This document shows positions 33,229 through 41,297 of a DNA stretch of 64,000 nt, piece after piece. Where the stretch lies: contig CAAEON010000054.1 of NCBI GenBank assembly GCA_900757615.1, positions 1 to 64,000 on the forward strand. Direction: 5' to 3'. Both the position numbers and the translations under genes were made by a program. How positions within the stretch are numbered: position 1 is the first letter of the stretch; each line of letters opens with the position of its first letter. The notes beneath the pieces were generated by a model. It saw only the letters and a program-made list of their open reading frames with translations, did no database searches and was not told where the DNA came from. This stretch comes from an uncultured Collinsella sp. GTDB lineage: Bacteria; Actinomycetota; Coriobacteriia; Coriobacteriales; Coriobacteriaceae.

Positions 33229-34215
33229 ATGCCGATTAATGATCCCGAGAAGTCGGAGAATATGCGCAAGTCCATCCGCGTGTATTCCGGTTCCTCCAAC
33301 CGTCCCCTCGCTCAGAAGATTGCTGAGTACCTTGGGGTCGAGCTTTCGGGCCTTACGCTAAAGCAGTTCGCCAATGGTGAGATTTACGCCCGCTACGACG
33401 AGACCGTCCGCGGCGCCGACGTCTTCCTGATTCAGTCCGTGGCCGGCGGCAACGTCAACGACATGCTCATGGAGCTGCTCATCGCCACCGACGCTGCCAA
33501 GCGCGCATCCGCCCGCTCCATCACCGCCGTTATCACCCACTACGGCTATGCCCGCCAGGACCGCAAGGCCGGCCCGCGTGAGCCCATCACCGCCCGCCTC
33601 GTCGCCAACCTGCTCGAGCGCGCCGGCGTCAACCGCATCATCACCCTCGACCTGCACCAAGGCCAGATCCAGGGCTTCTTCGATATCCCGGTTAACCACC
33701 TGTCCGCACTGCCGCTGTTTGGCCAGTACTACAACGACATGCACTTCGACACCGACAACCTGGTTGTCGTCTCCCCCGACGTGGGTCGCGCCAAGGCCGC
33801 CAAAAAGCTGTCCGATATGCTCGGCTGCGACCTGGCCATCGCCCACAAGGGCCGTCCGCGCCACAACGCCGCCGAGGTCATGGGCATCATCGGTGACATC
33901 AAGGGCAAGACCTGCATCATCAACGACGACATGATCGACACCGCTGGCACCCTGTGCGCCAACGTCAAGGAGCTCAAGGCTATGGGCGCTGGCGACATCT
34001 ACGTCTGCGCCACCCACGGCATCTTCTCCGGTCCGGCCATCGAGCGTCTGAACGACGCCCCCATCGTCGAGTGCGTCGTCACCGACGCCATTCCCGTCGA
34101 GGTCGGCGGCAAGATCAAGACCATCTCGGTCGCCGAGGAGTTCGCTCAGGCCATCTCCGCCGTTTACCACGAGGAGCCCGTCTCCACGCTCGTCGGCGGC
34201 GACTTCGCGCTGTAG
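33229..34215 (+). CDS. prs: ribose-phosphate pyrophosphokinase
   Basis: A 328-residue enzyme forming PRPP from ribose 5-phosphate and ATP, for purine, pyrimidine, histidine and NAD synthesis. Motifs are FANGEIYARYDETVRGADVF, HYGYARQDRKAGPREPITA (catalytic flexible loop), VVSPDVGRAKAAKKL and DDMIDTAGTL (PRPP loop). AAAGGAGAAGG precedes the ATG. The N-terminal 12 residues before KSIRVYSGSSN are a small extension. It feeds the pur genes found at 47-54 kb. Confidence 0.96.
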   Translation: MPINDPEKSENMRKSIRVYSGSSNRPLAQKIAEYLGVELSGLTLKQFANGEIYARYDETVRGADVFLIQSVAGGNVNDMLMELLIATDAAKRASARSITAVITHYGYARQDRKAGPREPITARLVANLLERAGVNRIITLDLHQGQIQGFFDIPVNHLSALPLFGQYYNDMHFDTDNLVVVSPDVGRAKAAKKLSDMLGCDLAIAHKGRPRHNAAEVMGIIGDIKGKTCIINDDMIDTAGTLCANVKELKAMGAGDIYVCATHGIFSGPAIERLNDAPIVECVVTDAIPVEVGGKIKTISVAEEFAQAISAVYHEEPVSTLVGGDFAL

Positions 34216-34238
34216 TCGCTTGACCCTCGCATCTCACC

Positions 34239-34338
34239 GGAAGCCCGGTAGGCCTGCGGGGTTATCACGCCGACGTCCTCGCCGCTTCGCGGCTGCGGGA
34301 TGTCGGCGTGATAACCCCTCCCGGCCTACCGGGCTTCC
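34239..34338. repeat. 100-bp nested palindrome between prs and pth
   Basis: Outer arms GGAAGCCCGGTAGGCC (34239-34254) and complement (34323-34338), middle arms GGGGTTATCACGCCGAC (34258-34274) and complement (34302-34318), and an inner GCCGC/GCGGC hairpin. All pairings are perfect. No T-run follows. It is a very stable RNA or cruciform structure of repeat type. Confidence 0.9.
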
Positions 34339-34453
34339 TGCTGTCTCGGGGCAGCTGTTTTCTGAAATGACTTTTCCGTGCCCTTTCCTCGCCTTCGGCG
34401 GGCGTGGTAGCCTTTGTCGTTGATTAAACTTTTTATGTAACGGAAGGACAAAT

Positions 34454-35083
34454 ATGGCAGCTGCACAGCCGCTTAAGATTCGCATGGTTGCCGGGCTTGG
34501 CAACCCGGGTGAGGAATATGCCGAGACCCGCCACAACGCCGGCTTTAAGGCGATCGATGAGCTGGCCCGTCAGGCCGGTGTCACGTACTGGAAAAACCAG
34601 GCCGGCGCCGAGGTCGCGCTCATCAACATCAACGATCCCGAGGAAGAGGGCGGCAAGCGCCAGATTGTACTGGTCAAGCCGCAGTCGTACATGAACACCT
34701 CGGGCGGACCCATCTCCAAGCTCTGCCGCGAGTACAAGATCAAGGCCGAGGAGCTGCTCGTCATCCACGACGAGCTTGACATTCCCGCCGGTGACGTGCG
34801 CGTCAAGGTGGGCGGAGGCCATGCCGGCCACAACGGTCTGCGCTCCATCATCGACAAGATGGGCAGCCGCGACTTTAGCCGTATCCGCACCGGCATCGGC
34901 AACCCTCCCGGCAAGATGGCCGTGGCAGACTATGTGCTCAAACAGCTGCGCGCCCGCGAGGCCGATGACTTCCAGGACACCTGCGCCCGCGCCGCCGACG
35001 CCGCCGGCCTGGCCATCGTGCACGGCGTGATCTATGCCCGCGACCACGTCAACGGCGCCGCCTCCACCAACGGCAAGCACTAA
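34454..35083 (+). CDS. pth: peptidyl-tRNA hydrolase
   Basis: A 209-residue enzyme releasing tRNA from stalled peptidyl-tRNA. Motifs are VAGLGNPGEEYAETRHNAGF (with the catalytic His), PQSYMNTSGGPI, VIHDELDIPAGDVRVK and GGGHAGHNGLRSI. CGGAAGGACAA precedes the ATG. The stop codon is shared with the first base of a repeat element. Confidence 0.96.
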   Translation: MAAAQPLKIRMVAGLGNPGEEYAETRHNAGFKAIDELARQAGVTYWKNQAGAEVALININDPEEEGGKRQIVLVKPQSYMNTSGGPISKLCREYKIKAEELLVIHDELDIPAGDVRVKVGGGHAGHNGLRSIIDKMGSRDFSRIRTGIGNPPGKMAVADYVLKQLRAREADDFQDTCARAADAAGLAIVHGVIYARDHVNGAASTNGKH

Positions 35084-35120
35084 AACCTACCAAAAAGGGA
35101 TGTTTATTTTGGCAGGTTTT
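35082..35120. repeat. AAAACCTGCCA-type REP element, copy 1
   Basis: Inverted repeat AAAACCTACCA / TGGCAGGTTTT around AAAAGGGATGTTTATTT. It overlaps the pth stop codon (TAAAACC). It lies in opposite orientation to the copy at 35245-35282; a third copy overlaps the purF stop codon. Confidence 0.8.
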
Positions 35121-35187
35121 ATCTACGAAAACGCCCCAGTGGCCGCATCGCAATAAACCCCGCACTGTCATACACACATAGCGCCCC

Positions 35188-35229
35188 AAAGGGGGCCGGC
35201 CTCACCGAAGCGCAAGGCCGGCCCCCTTT
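35188..35229. terminator. strong hairpin between two REP copies (pth terminator)
   Basis: Perfect 15-base stem AAAGGGGGCCGGCCT / AGGCCGGCCCCCTTT with a 12-base loop, followed on the plus strand by GCCGTTTTGCC. Confidence 0.75.
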
Positions 35230-35244
35230 GCCGTTTTGCCTGAT

Positions 35245-35282
35245 AAAACCTGCCAAAATAAACCTCTCCCCCTTTGGCAGGT
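35245..35282. repeat. AAAACCTGCCA-type REP element, copy 2
   Basis: AAAACCTGCCA ... TGGCAGGT around AAATAAACCTCTCCCCCTT, inverted relative to copy 1. Together the two copies create a 22-base inverted repeat (35102-35123 and 35242-35263) around the terminator hairpin. Confidence 0.78.
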
Positions 35283-35344
35283 CGAAGTGGATAAACCCTG
35301 CTCCCAACCGCCGAAGACACACGTAAGTGACATGTCCATGAGGG

Positions 35345-35350
35345 TATAAT
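35345..35350 (+). promoter_or_regulatory. possible -10 element of nfnAB
   Basis: A consensus TATAAT preceded by GGG lies about 105 bases before the nfnA start. No good -35 is found at standard spacing, so the assignment is tentative. Confidence 0.4.
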
Positions 35351-35455
35351 TTGCACCGTATGTCTGCACAACGCCTGTGCGCGTACGGTTTTACTCGGGC
35401 TACCGTCCATTTCCGTGGAGGCACGGTTCGGCAGCCCTAACAAGAGAGGGGTTCT

Positions 35456-36295
35456 ATGTATAAGATCCTGGAGAAGACGCAGTTCTCGGAGAAGGTGTTC
35501 AAGTTCCGCATCGAGGCGCCCGCAATCGCCAAGCATGCGCACGCTGGACAGTTCCTCATGGTCCGCGCCAACGAGACGGGCGAGCGCGTCCCGTTTACCC
35601 TGGCCGGCTGGAACGGTGACGAGGGCTGGGTCGAGTTCATCTTCATGGTGATCGGCAAGACCACCGAGATGCTGTCCACCTACGAGGCCGGCGAGTCGCT
35701 GCGCGACGTCGTGGGCCCGCTGGGCGTTCCCACCGAGATGGCCGAGGGCCCCTGCGCCGTCATTGGCGGCGGCGTCGGCCTGGCAATTGCCTTCCCGGTC
35801 GCCAAGCACCTGGTCGAGACCGGTCACGAAGTTCACGCCATCATGGGCGCCCGCACCAAGGACCTCCTGCTCATGGAGGACCAGTTCCGCGAGCTCCTCG
35901 ACGAGGACCACATCCACATCACCACCGACGACGGTTCCTACGGCGAGCAGGGCGTTGTCACCGCTCCGCTGGAGCGCCTGCTGCAGGACAAGGCCGTGAG
36001 CCAGGTCTTCTGCGTCGGCCCCGTTCCGATGATGAAGTTCTCGACCCTCACCGCCCAGAAGTACGACACCCCCATCACCGCGTCCCTCAACCCCATCATG
36101 GTTGACGGCACCGGTATGTGCGGCTGCTGCCGCGTCGAGGTGGGCGGCGTGACCAAGTTCGCTTGCGTCGACGGCCCCGACTTCGATGCCACCCTGGTCG
36201 ACTGGGATGACCTTCGTGCCCGCCAGGCCGCTTACCGTTCCGAAGAGGGCGAGTCCCTCAAGGCCTATGAGGAAAAGAGCTGCGCATGCCACTAG
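35456..36295 (+). CDS. nfnA: NADH-dependent ferredoxin:NADP+ oxidoreductase subunit alpha (NfnA)
   Basis: A 279-residue FAD/NAD-binding protein of the dihydroorotate-dehydrogenase electron-transfer family. The FAD part has FRIEAPAIAKHAHAGQFLMV and RVPFTLAGW. The NAD part has AVIGGGVGLAIAFPVAKHL. The [2Fe-2S] ligands are in GTGMCGCCRVEVGG and FACVDGPDF. The stop overlaps the start of the next gene by ten bases, the usual nfnA-nfnB arrangement. The complex bifurcates electrons between NADPH, NAD+ and ferredoxin. A generic sulfide dehydrogenase name would describe the same proteins. Confidence 0.88.
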   Translation: MYKILEKTQFSEKVFKFRIEAPAIAKHAHAGQFLMVRANETGERVPFTLAGWNGDEGWVEFIFMVIGKTTEMLSTYEAGESLRDVVGPLGVPTEMAEGPCAVIGGGVGLAIAFPVAKHLVETGHEVHAIMGARTKDLLLMEDQFRELLDEDHIHITTDDGSYGEQGVVTAPLERLLQDKAVSQVFCVGPVPMMKFSTLTAQKYDTPITASLNPIMVDGTGMCGCCRVEVGGVTKFACVDGPDFDATLVDWDDLRARQAAYRSEEGESLKAYEEKSCACH

Positions 36296-37695
36296 TTAAC
36301 GGTCGTTTCGTTGCCGATATGAAGTCGCCCCGCACCCCCGATAACGAGGAGCCGGCTGCCGAGCGCGCCTGCGACTTCCGCCCCGTCGACAAGGGCTTCA
36401 CCGAGGAGATGGCGCTGGCCGAGGCCGAGCGCTGCCTCAACTGCAAGAAGCCGTTCTGTGTTGAGGGCTGCCCCGTCAACATCAACATCCCCCGCTTTAT
36501 CGAGCAGATCCGCGCGAAGGACTTCGGCGGCGCCCTCGATACCATCCGCGAGGACTCCATGCTTCCCGCTATCTGCGGCCGCGTCTGCCCGCAGGAGAAC
36601 CAGTGCGAGGGCAAGTGCATCCGTGGTAAGAAGTCCGAGCCCGTGGCCATCGGCCAGCTCGAGCGCTTCCTGGGTGACCGCCCCGAGCTCGCTTCCACGC
36701 CCAAGATGGCTCCCAAGAACGGCAAGAAGGTCGCCGTCGTCGGCTCTGGCCCGTCCGGCATCACCTGCGCTGGCGAGCTCGCCCGCAACGGCTTTGACGT
36801 CACCGTCTTTGAGGCCTTCTTCACCGGCGGCGGCGTGCTGGTCTACGGCATCCCCGAGTTCCGTCTGCCCAAGGCAGTCGTCAAGCGCGAGATTGACGGC
36901 CTGGAGGACATGGGCGTCAAGTTTGAGTACAACTCCGTCGTGGGCAACATGGCCACGGCCGAGGAGCTGTTCGAGCAGGGCTTCGACGCCATCTACGTGG
37001 CGACCGGCGCTGGCCTGCCCAAGTTCCTCAACGTCCCCGGCGAGAACCTGCCCAACGTCTTCTTCGCCAACGAGTACCTCACCCGCGTGAACCTGATGAA
37101 GGCCAACAAGTTCCCCGAGTACGACACCCCCACCAAGCACGGCAAGAACGTCGTCGTCTTTGGTGGCGGCAACGTGGCTATGGACGCCGTCCGTACCGCC
37201 AAGCGCCTGGGCGCCGAGCATGCCATCATCGCCTACCGTCGTACCGAGGACGAGATGCCCTGCCGTCGCGCCGAGCTGCACCATGCTAAGGCCGAAGGCG
37301 TCGAGGTTCTGCCGCTCGTCTCCCCGCTCGAGTTTGTCGCTGGCGAGGACGGCTCCGTGTGCGCCGTCAAGGTCCAGAAGATGGAACTCGGCGAGCCTGA
37401 CGAGTCCGGCCGTCGCCGCCCGGTGCCCATCGAGGGCGCCATCGAGGAGATCCCCTGCGACGTCGCGATCTCGGCTATCGGCACCAACGCCAACCCCTTC
37501 GCAAAGAAGATCGGCGGCAAGATGGAGCTCAACAAGTGGGGCTACATCGTTGCCGACGAGGAGACCGGCCAGACCACCGATCCCCGCATCTGGGCCGGCG
37601 GCGACATCGTCACCGGTGCCGCAACGGTCATTCTGGCGATGGGCGCCGGCAAGAAGGCCGCCGCTTCCATCACCAAGAGCCTGCTGGGCGAGTAA
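36286..37695 (+). CDS. nfnB: NfnB / glutamate-synthase small-chain-type NADPH oxidoreductase
   Basis: A 469-residue flavoprotein. The N-terminal Fe-S domain has CLNCKKPFCVEGCPVNINIP and CGRVCPQENQCEGKCIRG. Two Rossmann domains follow: VVGSGPSGITCAGELARNG (FAD) and VVFGGGNVAMDAVRTAKRLG (NADPH). The end GGDIVTGAATVILAMGAGKKAA is typical. Next to nfnA it is best read as the large subunit of NfnAB rather than as GltD, since no gltB is present. It supplies NADPH and balances the ferredoxin pool that the hydrogenase at 0-5.7 kb would use. Confidence 0.9.
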   Translation: MPLVNGRFVADMKSPRTPDNEEPAAERACDFRPVDKGFTEEMALAEAERCLNCKKPFCVEGCPVNINIPRFIEQIRAKDFGGALDTIREDSMLPAICGRVCPQENQCEGKCIRGKKSEPVAIGQLERFLGDRPELASTPKMAPKNGKKVAVVGSGPSGITCAGELARNGFDVTVFEAFFTGGGVLVYGIPEFRLPKAVVKREIDGLEDMGVKFEYNSVVGNMATAEELFEQGFDAIYVATGAGLPKFLNVPGENLPNVFFANEYLTRVNLMKANKFPEYDTPTKHGKNVVVFGGGNVAMDAVRTAKRLGAEHAIIAYRRTEDEMPCRRAELHHAKAEGVEVLPLVSPLEFVAGEDGSVCAVKVQKMELGEPDESGRRRPVPIEGAIEEIPCDVAISAIGTNANPFAKKIGGKMELNKWGYIVADEETGQTTDPRIWAGGDIVTGAATVILAMGAGKKAAASITKSLLGE

Positions 37696-37723
37696 TCACC
37701 CTCAGCGCTAGCCATCAAACGGC

Positions 37724-37764
37724 AAAGTCCCCGTCGAGCACACGCCCGGCGGGGACTTTTTCTA
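37724..37764 (+). terminator. terminator of nfnAB
   Basis: Stem AAAGTCCCCG / CGGGGACTTT followed by TTCTATG, 29 bases after the nfnB stop codon. Confidence 0.85.
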
Positions 37765-37777
37765 TGTCGGCCGACCG

Positions 37778-37812
37778 ACCGCCACAAAGGGGACAGGCAC
37801 CTTTGTGGTGGT
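37778..37812. repeat. GGGGACAG-type REP element, left of the adhesin module
   Basis: Arms ACCGCCACAAAGG / CCTTTGTGGTGGT (one mismatch) around GGACAGGCA. The same hairpin occurs in reverse orientation at 40582-40620, on the other side of the adhesin and LuxR genes. Confidence 0.85.
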
Positions 37813-37845
37813 TGGGGCCTGGTCGGCAAACTAATTCCGGCGTTT

Positions 37846-37902
37846 GTCTCAATCTGTAACAGTTAGAGACCAAATTCCTCGCCACGTGTTACAGATCGAG
37901 AC
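37846..37902. repeat. TGTAACA palindrome, unit 8
   Basis: Inverted repeat GTCTCAATCTGTAACA / TGTTACAGATCGAGAC. It is the same family as the units around the AlbA_2 gene, 27 kb away. Confidence 0.88.
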
Positions 37903-37926
37903 GTTAGGTTAGCGGCTGAACAGTTC

Positions 37927-37984
37927 GTCTCAATCTGTAACACCTAGAGCCCAACTATCAGGTTTGGTGTTACAGATCGAGATT
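37927..37984. repeat. TGTAACA palindrome, unit 9
   Basis: Inverted repeat GTCTCAATCTGTAACA / TGTTACAGATCGAGAT followed by TTTGT, 24 bases after unit 8 and 36 bases before the adhesin stop codon. Confidence 0.88.
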
Positions 37985-38020
37985 TTGTAAAAGCCGAGAA
38001 TGGGCGCTGCCACCAAAAAC

Positions 38021-39583
38021 CTAGCGCTTGCAGCGCTTGGTTGCGGCGATGCCGGCAGCGGCAACGGTTGCGCCGGCGATGCCAAGGGCCGCTGCCGCCG
38101 TCGCGGCGTTGTCGCCCGTGGCGGCCAGAGTGCCCACGGACTTCTGGGCAGCGGTGGCCTTCGCGGCCGGCTTGGAGGCAGCAGTCGTGGAACTCGCCTG
38201 AGTCAGCGTCACGGACGGCGTGCCAGTCTCACTTCCGCCGCCTGGCTGCGGCGTGGGAGCCGGGGTAGGCTCAGGCTGCGGCGTGGGCTCAGGCTCGACC
38301 GCATCTCCGGAGCTGATTACCACGCTGCGGGCAACCTCGTCGGAGGTCCTAACATCCTGGATAGTGGACGACCCGGCAGCACCGATGACGAGTCCGTTTC
38401 CCGTAGTTTCTCGCACAGTGCCGCCGGCGGGAGTCGTAACTACCGATCCGCCATCAATTGAGAGACAAGGGGCTGCATCACCTTGATTGACAGCGTAGAT
38501 TGCCGCTGCATTACCCGACACCTCAACATTTGAATTAATGATGTCAATTCGAGGGATGGCGGACTGGGAGCCGGACTGGGAATATATTCCGTAGCCATGT
38601 TTACGACTGTGGCCAGTTCCGTCACCGCATCGAACTGTAAGGCTCGAATTCTCGACGAGCACCCGCGACACGCCGTCGTGCGCGCGCATCCAAACACCAT
38701 CCAAAACCTCGACACTATCACTCGCCACGAGCGTAACATCCGCCCCGTTGGTAATACTCAAATATGTATCCTTACCCCCGGACGAATACAGGGCGACCGA
38801 CAACATGTTTGCATTACGCGCCGCCGCATCTAATTTTGCGTTATCCACCGCGATGCAGCCCCCATGCTCGGAGGAGATGTTTTCGGCATAGACTGCAACG
38901 GCATTGAGCCCCCCATTCGCCTCCGCCTCGACGTGGACGTCGGCACCCTCGTTAATGGTTATGTTGCCTGCCCGCGTATGAATGCCGATGGTATGAGGCA
39001 CTTTGTTCGTTGCCGTCACGTTAACGTTGGCACCGCGGATGTCCACGTCGCCGCCGGCCTTACCGTCCCCCGAAACCGCTATCGTATCGGTCCCGGCCGT
39101 CGCGTTGAGAGTCACGTCGCCCGAGATGGCGAGGCTACCGCACTCGACCTTAACAGCGCTCCTGCTCTTCTGTGGTTCGGCCGTCGCGTTGAGGGTTCCC
39201 TCCCCCGTGATGGCAAGGTTGCCGTCCTTGACCTCGATAGCGCTCTGCAAGGAATCGGCCGTTACGGTGTTGGTGCCCGTCACGCCGATATTGAGGTTGC
39301 CCTGAGCGCTGATACCGGCGCCGTTGTAGCCATTGAGCTTCATGTCGTCGGCGCCGTCCCAGGACCACGTTCCGGCCTCGTCGCCGGCGCCCTTGTTGTA
39401 CTGCGTGCCGCCGACGTTGACCCATTTGGCGGCGAGCGCCACGCTGGGTAGCAGCAGCTGACCGACCATGAGCGCGCAAGCCCCCGCGCAGGCAAGCTTG
39501 GCGCCCACACGTCGCCACGTTCCGTGGGAGAGCGCGCACGAGCAGCCGTGGTCGATTGGGTTGTCATGGATTTGCTTTCGCAT
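38021..39583 (-). CDS. wall-anchored adhesin-like surface protein (LAATG anchor)
   Basis: A 520-residue exported protein. The signal peptide has a hydrophobic core around ACAGACALMVGQLLLPSVAL and ends near ALAA. The body is a series of short beta-strand repeats (ISAQGNLNIGVTGTNTV, LAISGDVTLNATAG, ITINEGADVHVEAEANG), likely a beta-helix as in many adhesins and carbohydrate-binding surface proteins. A Pro/Glu/Thr spacer follows, then LAATGDN, a hydrophobic helix and KRCKR, an LPxTG-like sorting signal. GGAGG lies five bases before the ATG at 39583. It faces a divergent LuxR gene. No catalytic motif is seen. Confidence 0.8.
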   Translation of the reverse strand: MRKQIHDNPIDHGCSCALSHGTWRRVGAKLACAGACALMVGQLLLPSVALAAKWVNVGGTQYNKGAGDEAGTWSWDGADDMKLNGYNGAGISAQGNLNIGVTGTNTVTADSLQSAIEVKDGNLAITGEGTLNATAEPQKSRSAVKVECGSLAISGDVTLNATAGTDTIAVSGDGKAGGDVDIRGANVNVTATNKVPHTIGIHTRAGNITINEGADVHVEAEANGGLNAVAVYAENISSEHGGCIAVDNAKLDAAARNANMLSVALYSSGGKDTYLSITNGADVTLVASDSVEVLDGVWMRAHDGVSRVLVENSSLTVRCGDGTGHSRKHGYGIYSQSGSQSAIPRIDIINSNVEVSGNAAAIYAVNQGDAAPCLSIDGGSVVTTPAGGTVRETTGNGLVIGAAGSSTIQDVRTSDEVARSVVISSGDAVEPEPTPQPEPTPAPTPQPGGGSETGTPSVTLTQASSTTAASKPAAKATAAQKSVGTLAATGDNAATAAAALGIAGATVAAAGIAATKRCKR

Positions 39584-39697
39584 ATGAGCCTCCTTGTCGT
39601 AAGGGGTGCTTCTGTAACACCATGTTACGGGAAGATATCCGGATCCCGGGGCACAAATTCTCATGTGGCGCACCTGCCAGCGCAAAAGGCAACGAGC

Positions 39698-40576
39698 ATG
39701 CGATTGCCAAGCGCGCCCCCCGAAAGGCCTGCCATCAATCCCTTTGTTGAGCCCTCTCATGCCCTCGCCAAACAGGCATGCTGGAGCATCGCGCTCGTCG
39801 TGATTCTTGCCTGCTTGTTCTCGACCCTCGACAACGTGGTCACACTCTCCAACGCCCACGGCACCATTGCCGTGCAAACCTGGCCGCGCCTCTTTTTGGC
39901 GGCAAGCGACCTTGCCGCCGGCATCGTCTTTGATCTTGCCGAGCGTCGCTACATGGGACTTGTCATGCTCGGCATCGCCGTGCTCTCGACCAGTTCCATC
40001 CTGGCCGTCGAGGCCGGGGCAGATCCCAACCTTGGCCTTGTTGTCTTTTACCTGAGCTCGGACTTTTTCGTCACGTTCTTTACCGCCACGTTTACACAGC
40101 TGGCACCGCGCATGCACGCGCCCGCCCTCTGGGCCGGCATGGGCCGTGCGGCCAATAACGCGTGCGCGTTCACCACGTCGGGCGTCTCGCTTGCGCTTGT
40201 GACCTCTGGCAACGTCGCCCTCATCATGATCGGTGCGCTCATGCTGCTCGTAGCGGCCAGCGTTGCGTTCGTTGCCGCGGGCCTATTCCGCCTGCCCCAA
40301 ACCAAGCAGGAGCGCGAACACCAGCAACGAGCCGAGGAGGCACTGGCGGCACCGAGCATCAAGGAGCAGCGCCGAGCTTTCATCGCCAACCACGCTCTCA
40401 CTCCGCGCGAAGTCGACGTACTCATGGCAGTAACCCAGGACGAACGCCCGCTCAAGCAGGTCGCCGAGGAACTCGGCATCTCGATGCGCATGGTACAGCG
40501 CCACCTGAGCTCTATCTACCAAAAGATCGACACGCAAACGCGCGCCGGTCTCACCAAAGCCTTCCCCTCGGCCTAA
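39698..40576 (+). CDS. LuxR-family regulator with membrane N-terminus
   Basis: A 292-residue protein with about five hydrophobic segments in residues 20-205 and a LuxR HTH at the end (LTPREVDVLMAVTQDERPLK and SMRMVQRHLSSIYQKI). AAAGG lies nine bases before the ATG at 39698; longer frames upstream would run into the divergent adhesin gene. By position it probably controls the adhesin. It ends nine bases before a perfect bidirectional hairpin. Confidence 0.83.
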   Translation: MRLPSAPPERPAINPFVEPSHALAKQACWSIALVVILACLFSTLDNVVTLSNAHGTIAVQTWPRLFLAASDLAAGIVFDLAERRYMGLVMLGIAVLSTSSILAVEAGADPNLGLVVFYLSSDFFVTFFTATFTQLAPRMHAPALWAGMGRAANNACAFTTSGVSLALVTSGNVALIMIGALMLLVAASVAFVAAGLFRLPQTKQEREHQQRAEEALAAPSIKEQRRAFIANHALTPREVDVLMAVTQDERPLKQVAEELGISMRMVQRHLSSIYQKIDTQTRAGLTKAFPSA

Positions 40577-40581
40577 AACAA

Positions 40582-40620
40582 AAACCACCACAAAGGTACC
40601 TGTCCCCTTTGTGGTGGTTT
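40582..40620. terminator. bidirectional REP-type terminator
   Basis: Perfect 15-base stem AAACCACCACAAAGG / CCTTTGTGGTGGTTT with loop TACCTGTCC, an A-run before and a T-run after. It lies between the convergent LuxR and kinase-like genes and can end both. Its loop carries the GGACAGG core of the REP family in reverse orientation to 37778-37812. Confidence 0.88.
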
Positions 40621-40627
40621 TGATCGG

Positions 40628-41251
40628 CTAGCCTTCGAGCTGGGCCACTTTGTAGCGGTAGGCAGCGGCGATAACGTCTTTGCAGCCCTCGCGACCCAGC
40701 TTGGCGCGGTTGACGACGATGTCTTTACCACTCGTCATTTTCCACTTGCCGGCGCTGTAGCGCTTGTAAAACGCCTCGCGCGCCTTCTGCTGCTGCTTGA
40801 CCAGCTTGGCGCCCTTCTTTTTGTTGAGGCCGCGCTTCTTGCGCACGATCTCGACGCGGTCCTCAAAGGGTGCGGTCACCAACACGGCAATGTGGTTGGG
40901 GTTGTTACGCAGCAGGTAATCGGACAGACGGCCTTCGATAATGCAGCTCTCAGTCTCGCCCAGGTCCAAAATCACCTGGCTCATCTTTTGGAACAACTTG
41001 TCCGAGTACGAGCGCGCATCGTAGCGGTCGGGCAGGAACGCCATGTTCTCCACGGCCAGACGCTCGTCGTAGGCGGCCATCTTATCGAGCGACTCGCCCG
41101 CGCGCAGCGACGCACGTACCAGCAGCTCGTTATCGTACAGCGGAATCCCCAACTCGTCGGCAAGCATGCGGCCAATCTCGTGACCCTCGGCACCAAAATC
41201 GCGCGCAATGGTAATGACCACAGGATTCTTCTTATTCTCCAGATCGCTCAT
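40628..41251 (-). CDS. cytidylate-kinase-like protein
   Basis: A 207-residue P-loop-type protein of the cytidylate kinase-like family. PVVITIARDFGAEGHEIGRMLADELG replaces the classical P-loop region (shown here as ITIARDFGAEGHEIG), followed by IPLYDNELL, CIIEGRLSDYLL and VRKKRGLNKKKG. These proteins are common in Firmicutes and Coriobacteriia but their substrates are not established. AAAGGA lies seven bases before the ATG at 41251. It follows the amino-acid ABC transporter genes on the same strand but is separated by a hairpin. Confidence 0.8.
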   Translation of the reverse strand: MSDLENKKNPVVITIARDFGAEGHEIGRMLADELGIPLYDNELLVRASLRAGESLDKMAAYDERLAVENMAFLPDRYDARSYSDKLFQKMSQVILDLGETESCIIEGRLSDYLLRNNPNHIAVLVTAPFEDRVEIVRKKRGLNKKKGAKLVKQQQKAREAFYKRYSAGKWKMTSGKDIVVNRAKLGREGCKDVIAAAYRYKVAQLEG

Positions 41252-41268
41252 CGCGATTCCTTTCTCTG

Positions 41269-41297
41269 TGTGGCAAAGGGACTGTCCCTTTGTCACA
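41269..41297. repeat. GGGAC-type palindrome after the ABC permease gene
   Basis: Fourteen-base arms TGTGGCAAAGGGAC / GTCCCTTTGTCACA (one mismatch) with a single-base loop. It touches the stop codon of the permease gene and carries the ACTGTCCC core of the REP family. Confidence 0.8.
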
